22,824 nt of DNA, from contig LRSR01011779.1 of assembly GCA_001579985.1 (NCBI GenBank), forward strand, positions 1-22,824, in the 5' to 3' direction. Shown piece by piece: positions 19,043-22,824 of the stretch; within the stretch, counting starts at the first letter, position 1, and every line of letters begins with the position of its first letter. The DNA is from Hypsibius dujardini. Taxonomy: Eukaryota > Tardigrada > Eutardigrada > Parachela > Hypsibiidae. The position numbers and the translations under genes are program-made. Below the pieces are notes generated by a model. The model made no database searches. It saw only the letters and a program-made list of their open reading frames with translations, and was not told the origin of the DNA.

Positions 19043-19178
19043 TACTGTCCTGTCTCGATCATTTGGTGTTGCGTTTTAGACCCACCCGTACATTATGACT
19101 GCACACACTGTGCTTCACTGCAGTCATAATATACGGTGGATCTAAAACGCAGCACCAAATGATCGAGACAGTACAGTA
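19043..19178. repeat. Inverted repeat, hairpin 3 with 60-bp arms
   Basis: 19043-19102 and 19119-19178 are almost perfectly complementary (shared blocks CTGTCTCGATCATTTGGTG, TGCGTTTTAGA and ATTATGACTGCA), with a 16-base loop. Only about six mismatches are seen, so it is either young or maintained. It could be a MITE remnant or the source of a small hairpin RNA. Confidence 0.9.
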
Positions 19179-21552
19179 TATTAAAAACAGGGACCGGGGT
19201 CGAGTCCTATGGAGTGCCGACTGTCGAATGCCGAGTGTGGATGAAAGGCAGGCTAAAAGCAGGCTTGCTGTCAAAGAAAGCAGCTGCCAACCAAAACTAC
19301 AAATGCACCGTCGGTCCTAAAGTACGGCTTTATCTGATGCCGACACTGTGTCAACGGTAAATTTCCACTCTGGGGAAAGATTTTGGCGGCGTCCAATCAA
19401 GATGTCCAGACCCAGCACACGCACACAGAGAACAGAGAGAAGCGGCGTGATGAGTCATCTATGTGCGCCTCGTGGTTTGCCTCAGCTGTCAGGCTCGTTT
19501 TGAGCGTGACTTGAGCGAGAGAGCGAGACACACGGCGGACGACGGCGAAACGCGAAAGAAAGAAAAAGTGGCGATTATCTCGATTTGCGGGAAGACACAA
19601 CTCATTTTGTTCAGAGCGCGCGCTTTTAAGGTGAAGTTTGCCATATCTCTCTCGCAGTCCGGAGCAAACAATTGATTGTGCCACCTCGAGTTTGCCGATC
19701 GAATCACTTCAATCTGACATTGTTTCTGACGGGTTCGCTGATTTATGATGCAATAATCGTTTGCGACGACTGGAAAAGGTCGGATTTTTATTCGTCCCGG
19801 TCCCTTCTGGCCGTCTTTAGGTAAGCTTATCAAATGGATTAAATTTTGAGGTATTCAAAAATCGCGGCACGGTATTTTTTGCTCGCGGAAAAAATTGATA
19901 TAATTAAATAAATTGACTTTCGTGCAGGGCGAATGAATTTTGCGCTGTTCTCTTGATTCTTCGTTAATCAATCAATCAACGGCTGAGTTTGGTATGAAAC
20001 TAACGAAAAAAATTCCGGGGAGCAATTGGTTCCAGTTATAACTCCCGAGATATCCTCAGTAGATGGAGTTAATTTTCTAATACAGTTTAACTAAATTTCG
20101 TTCTGTTTCATATCAATATAAAATCATGAAATTGATAACCACGATTGCAAATCAAATTTATAATTTAATCGCCCTGAGTAATTGATCAATCAATCAATCG
20201 TGCTGCAGGGAAATTTCCGTAGCGTCGCGTGTAAAGGCAATCAATCAATCGACCGCAGGTTTTCGTGCGAAATTCTCAACCACAGCGCCATTTGTCTTGC
20301 TAACAAAGTGGATTTCTGTTAAGCTTTTTATTTTTGAAAATTGTAGCAGTTTGTTAAGATTAATTTTTCAGGGGCAGTTTGTGATCTGTGATTTTAATTG
20401 CTGTACAGCGAATTTCTTTTTTTATGGCGCCCATTTTATGTGTGTGCGTGTTGGTTTACGGGCGCGGAGATAAGAGGAAGGGCCGTCAGATTTTGACAAA
20501 CGCTGGCATGAGTTTATTTGCCAACACTCCCGTCCCGTCAGAGTTTGATAGCCGGGAAGATAAGCTATCCGTTTTGTGTACACGACGGCGGTGTTAGGTC
20601 AACGAGAGAGCGAGCGGGTGCTGGAGAAAAGAAGGAGCCTGGGATTTTCTTTGGGAATTGTTGTTAAAAAGCCCACGTATCAATGGGCGGCCCATTTTTC
20701 GTGGTGCAGTGCTGCTGCTTTCCTCGCCTATGGAATTCCGCATTGCGGCATTGGCCACTGGTCAGTTAGTGAGGCGTGGCCTGTGTGCGTCTGTGTGTGT
20801 GCGCACTCACGTGGTCCTTATTTGTATTTGGCGGGGATTTTGCGTGGAGAGAGGAAGAGACGACAAAGCGAAAGCCAGTTCAGGTCACACCACTGCCATT
20901 TATTCAAATGAGGGAAGAAGCTGTCTGGGAATTTTATTTTTAGAAGGAATTTCATGAATATTTCATTTTCGTCAATTGTTGTGATAGTTTTTTGGAATAT
21001 CACTCAAACGACCACCCACTGAGGCGTGCAGGTGATTTCTTTATTGCAGTTTATATCGCTCTCACATCTCACGCAGTTAAATCATCGAGCGTTGAGTTTT
21101 GTTTACATCAAAACAGGGTTTTATTGTCTTTTTAGGCGTAGATTTTAGTTCGGCGGCCGTTGGAACAGCTGCAAAATTTTTCTTACATCCATAAACTATT
21201 AAATTTAAATTAATAAGTTCAGAAAGTTTTTTTTCATTATTTACTATTATTTTTGCTTTTATTTAATATGTATGTCTTAATTTATTTGGAGATCAATCTG
21301 TTTCTCACCTTTGCATTTCTGTCAGCAGCGTGTCTGTGTTTATGCAATGTGTCTGCCTCGGTGCCTTGTCTGTTAGTTGATCGACGTGTCGTGTCTGTCT
21401 GTCTCCGTGCCTTGTCTATCTGTTTGTCTGTCTGTATGTTTGCCTGTCTGCCTGTCTGTCTGTCTGTCTGTCCAGCCATCTGTTTGTTTGTCTTTTTGTC
21501 TGTCTATCTGACTGGTTGGCTGTCTGTCTTGTCTGATTTGTTGTGTTTACAG
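19179..21552 (+). promoter_or_regulatory. Upstream region of the MYB gene, with a possible leader exon
   Basis: No coding exon is convincing here. 19400-19820 is richer in CpG than the rest and contains a TGAGTCA (AP-1-like) site near 19450. It ends at CGTCTTTAG followed by GTAAGCTT (19821), which would be a good donor for a non-coding first exon. 19850-20380 is AT-rich with scattered AATCAATC motifs. 20440-20900 is again moderately GC-rich. 21398-21532 is a (CTGT)n tract just before the MYB exon acceptor. Confidence 0.35.
21398..21532. repeat. (CTGT)n microsatellite upstream of the MYB exon acceptor
   Basis: Irregular CTGT/TTGT/CTGC array that ends about 20 bases before the acceptor TTTACAG (21546-21552). 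The pyrimidine-rich strand is sense. The open frame that runs through it into the MYB exon is a consequence of the stop-free repeat. Confidence 0.9.
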
Positions 21553-22671
21553 ATTGCAGAAACACTGCGGATGGATCAAAGAGGCGCCTCCTCGTCACAG
21601 CCCGCGGCGCCGCCGACGGCACCACCGAAACGCCACTACACTCCGCGCGGCACCGGGTCCGGTCTTCAAAGTCTCAAACGTACCAAATCAGAACCTGGCC
21701 CACTGCCCTCGGTCCGAAAATTGGCGAGAGGTTCGTCTGGCATTTCCGGTCGCTGTCGGTCGGATGGGTCCGTCATCGTCAAAGGTAACTGGACCGACTC
21801 GGAGGATGAGCGGCTGGTCGAACTGGTGCATCACTTCCTCGACGGGAAGCGGGATCCGAAGGGGATTGCGAGTACGCGCTGGTCGGAAATCGCCAAGGAG
21901 CTGCCCGGTCGGGTGGGCAAACAATGCAGAGAACGGTAAAAATTGTAGAAGATTTTTCACGTTGATTGATTTATTAGGCTCTTTCGTGTCCTTATACTTC
22001 GTTTTGCATTCATTCATTCATTGCTTCTTTCATATTTAAATGAGATCGAAATTAGGTTTTATTTTATGAATCAAAGCTAATTTATTTCTATTTTATAATT
22101 TAATTTACTTGTTTATTTTAATTAGAGAAAAAGCTAAAGGCGTCCGTACAATAGCTGTTTGTTTAAGCCAAAGTTGGCTGAACTCTTACCGATCACTTGC
22201 CGAATTGTTTTGAGATTTTGTTTGTTAAATATGAAATTGCAGTGGTTGTGATAATCAAAGGCTAAAACCGCAGTCGAAAAGACGTAAAATTCAATCGCAA
22301 ATTGGTCGGACCGGTTAGACTCAGAGAGTTAAAGCGCTATATAAAAATATATGTTATTCAAGCAGCAAAATATTTTAATGTTTTAATTTATCAGATGCGT
22401 TTGGATTTTTCACAGGTGGCATAATCATCTACGGCCAGATATTAACAAGGGCCGATGGAGCTTCTTGGAAGAGGTGATGATCTACCTGTGCTGGCGCAAC
22501 TGGAACAGCCAATGGGCCCGGATTTCCCGCATTCTGCAAGGCCGATCGGACAACCGTGTGAAGAACCACTGGAATTGTCACATGAAACGCCGGCTGACCC
22601 GTGATCCGCCGTACTTTGACTTCATGGAAAACTGCCACAAGGCGCTCAGCCATTTGATTGACTTTGACTGT
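21553..22671 (+). CDS. R2R3 MYB-domain transcription factor, 5' exons (gene continues past window)
   Basis: The exon 21553-21935 has its first in-frame ATG at 21571. It joins 22416-22671 across a GT-AG intron (phase 2), giving 207 codons before a GTAAGT donor at 22672. An N-terminal Ser/Pro-rich region (residues 1-70) precedes two MYB repeats. R2 has Trp at 74, 104 and 123, and ends with the animal-MYB signature GRVGKQCRERWHNHLRPDIN. R3 has Trp at 136, 155 and 174, with GRSDNRVKNHWN as recognition helix. There is no R1 repeat, so it is a two-repeat protein. The first two Trp of R2 are 30 apart instead of about 19-20, because of an inserted Asp/Gly/Lys-rich loop. MYB proteins bind AACNG-type sites in the nucleus. 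If an upstream coding exon exists it would join at 21553; six codons before the ATG are open. Confidence 0.9.
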
Positions 22672-22716
22672 GTAAGTTTCTTACAATCTGGTCAAGGGTC
22701 CAGAATGATTAACAGT

Positions 22717-22772
22717 TAGACAGACAGAGACAGACAAGACAGACAGACAGACAGAGATAGACAGACAGAGAC

Positions 22773-22823
<51 letters not shown>

Positions 22824-22824
22824 G
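22717..22824. repeat. (CAGA)n microsatellite at window end
   Basis: Tetranucleotide array in the MYB intron after the donor at 22672, running off the right edge. It is perfect over the last 30 bases. Confidence 0.95.

Noticed and set aside
19397-19833. Minus- and plus-strand frames of 70-114 codons
   Set aside because: No family resemblance or splice context beyond the leader-exon donor; they overlap each other in a CpG-rich stretch and are best seen as non-coding leader or promoter.
21253-21570. N-terminal extension of the MYB protein through the CTGT tract
   Set aside because: The frame is open because the repeat has no stops; a good acceptor at 21552 and an ATG at 21571 explain the exon better.
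21554-22039. Alternative plus- and minus-strand frames of 80-160 codons over the MYB exon
   Set aside because: GC-rich coding exon gives open shadow frames; the MYB frame has clear domain support.

Overview
This window is metazoan nuclear DNA. The genes are split by many short introns, a eukaryotic tRNA-Gln with a T-run terminator is present, and the families are animal ones: a KSR/Raf-type kinase tail, an enolase-4-like protein, a CTL/SLC44 choline-transporter-like protein and an R2R3 MYB factor. Short GT-AG and GC-AG introns, plentiful (CTGT)n and (CTGTGT)n arrays and several foldback repeats would suit a lophotrochozoan such as a flatworm, but that placement is only a guess.

Layout. (1) 2-265 (+): last coding exon of a KSR-like (less likely Raf-like) pseudokinase entering from the left. 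(2) 1141-12072 (-): an enolase-4-like gene for which I could assemble 11 phase-compatible coding exons (813 codons). Its large intron (8356-1925) carries a decayed 5.4-kb transposon-like element (about 1981-7400) with inverted repeats of about 270 bp, a broken DDE transposase and other, unassigned minus-strand coding remnants. (3) 12450-18128 (+): a complete 20-exon CTL/SLC44 gene of 718 codons, divergent from the enolase gene across 377 bp. (4) 18212-18283 (+): tRNA-Gln(CTG), 83 bp after the CTL stop. (5) 18667-19178: three hairpin-forming inverted repeats in a row. (6) 19200-21552: non-coding, CpG-containing sequence with a plausible leader-exon donor, then a (CTGT)n tract. (7) 21553-22671 (+): the first two recognisable coding exons of an R2R3 MYB gene that runs off the right edge into a (CAGA)n array.

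The genes do not form a pathway. The relationships visible are architectural: tail-to-tail KSR-like/enolase-4 genes with potentially overlapping 3' ends, a head-to-head enolase-4/CTL pair with a likely shared promoter, and a transposon nested in an intron and ending close to the next exon. The most interesting part is the transposon: it has unusually long terminal repeats and more coding content than a transposase alone. All exon boundaries were read by eye from splice consensus, reading phase and family similarity recalled from memory; no search was run.
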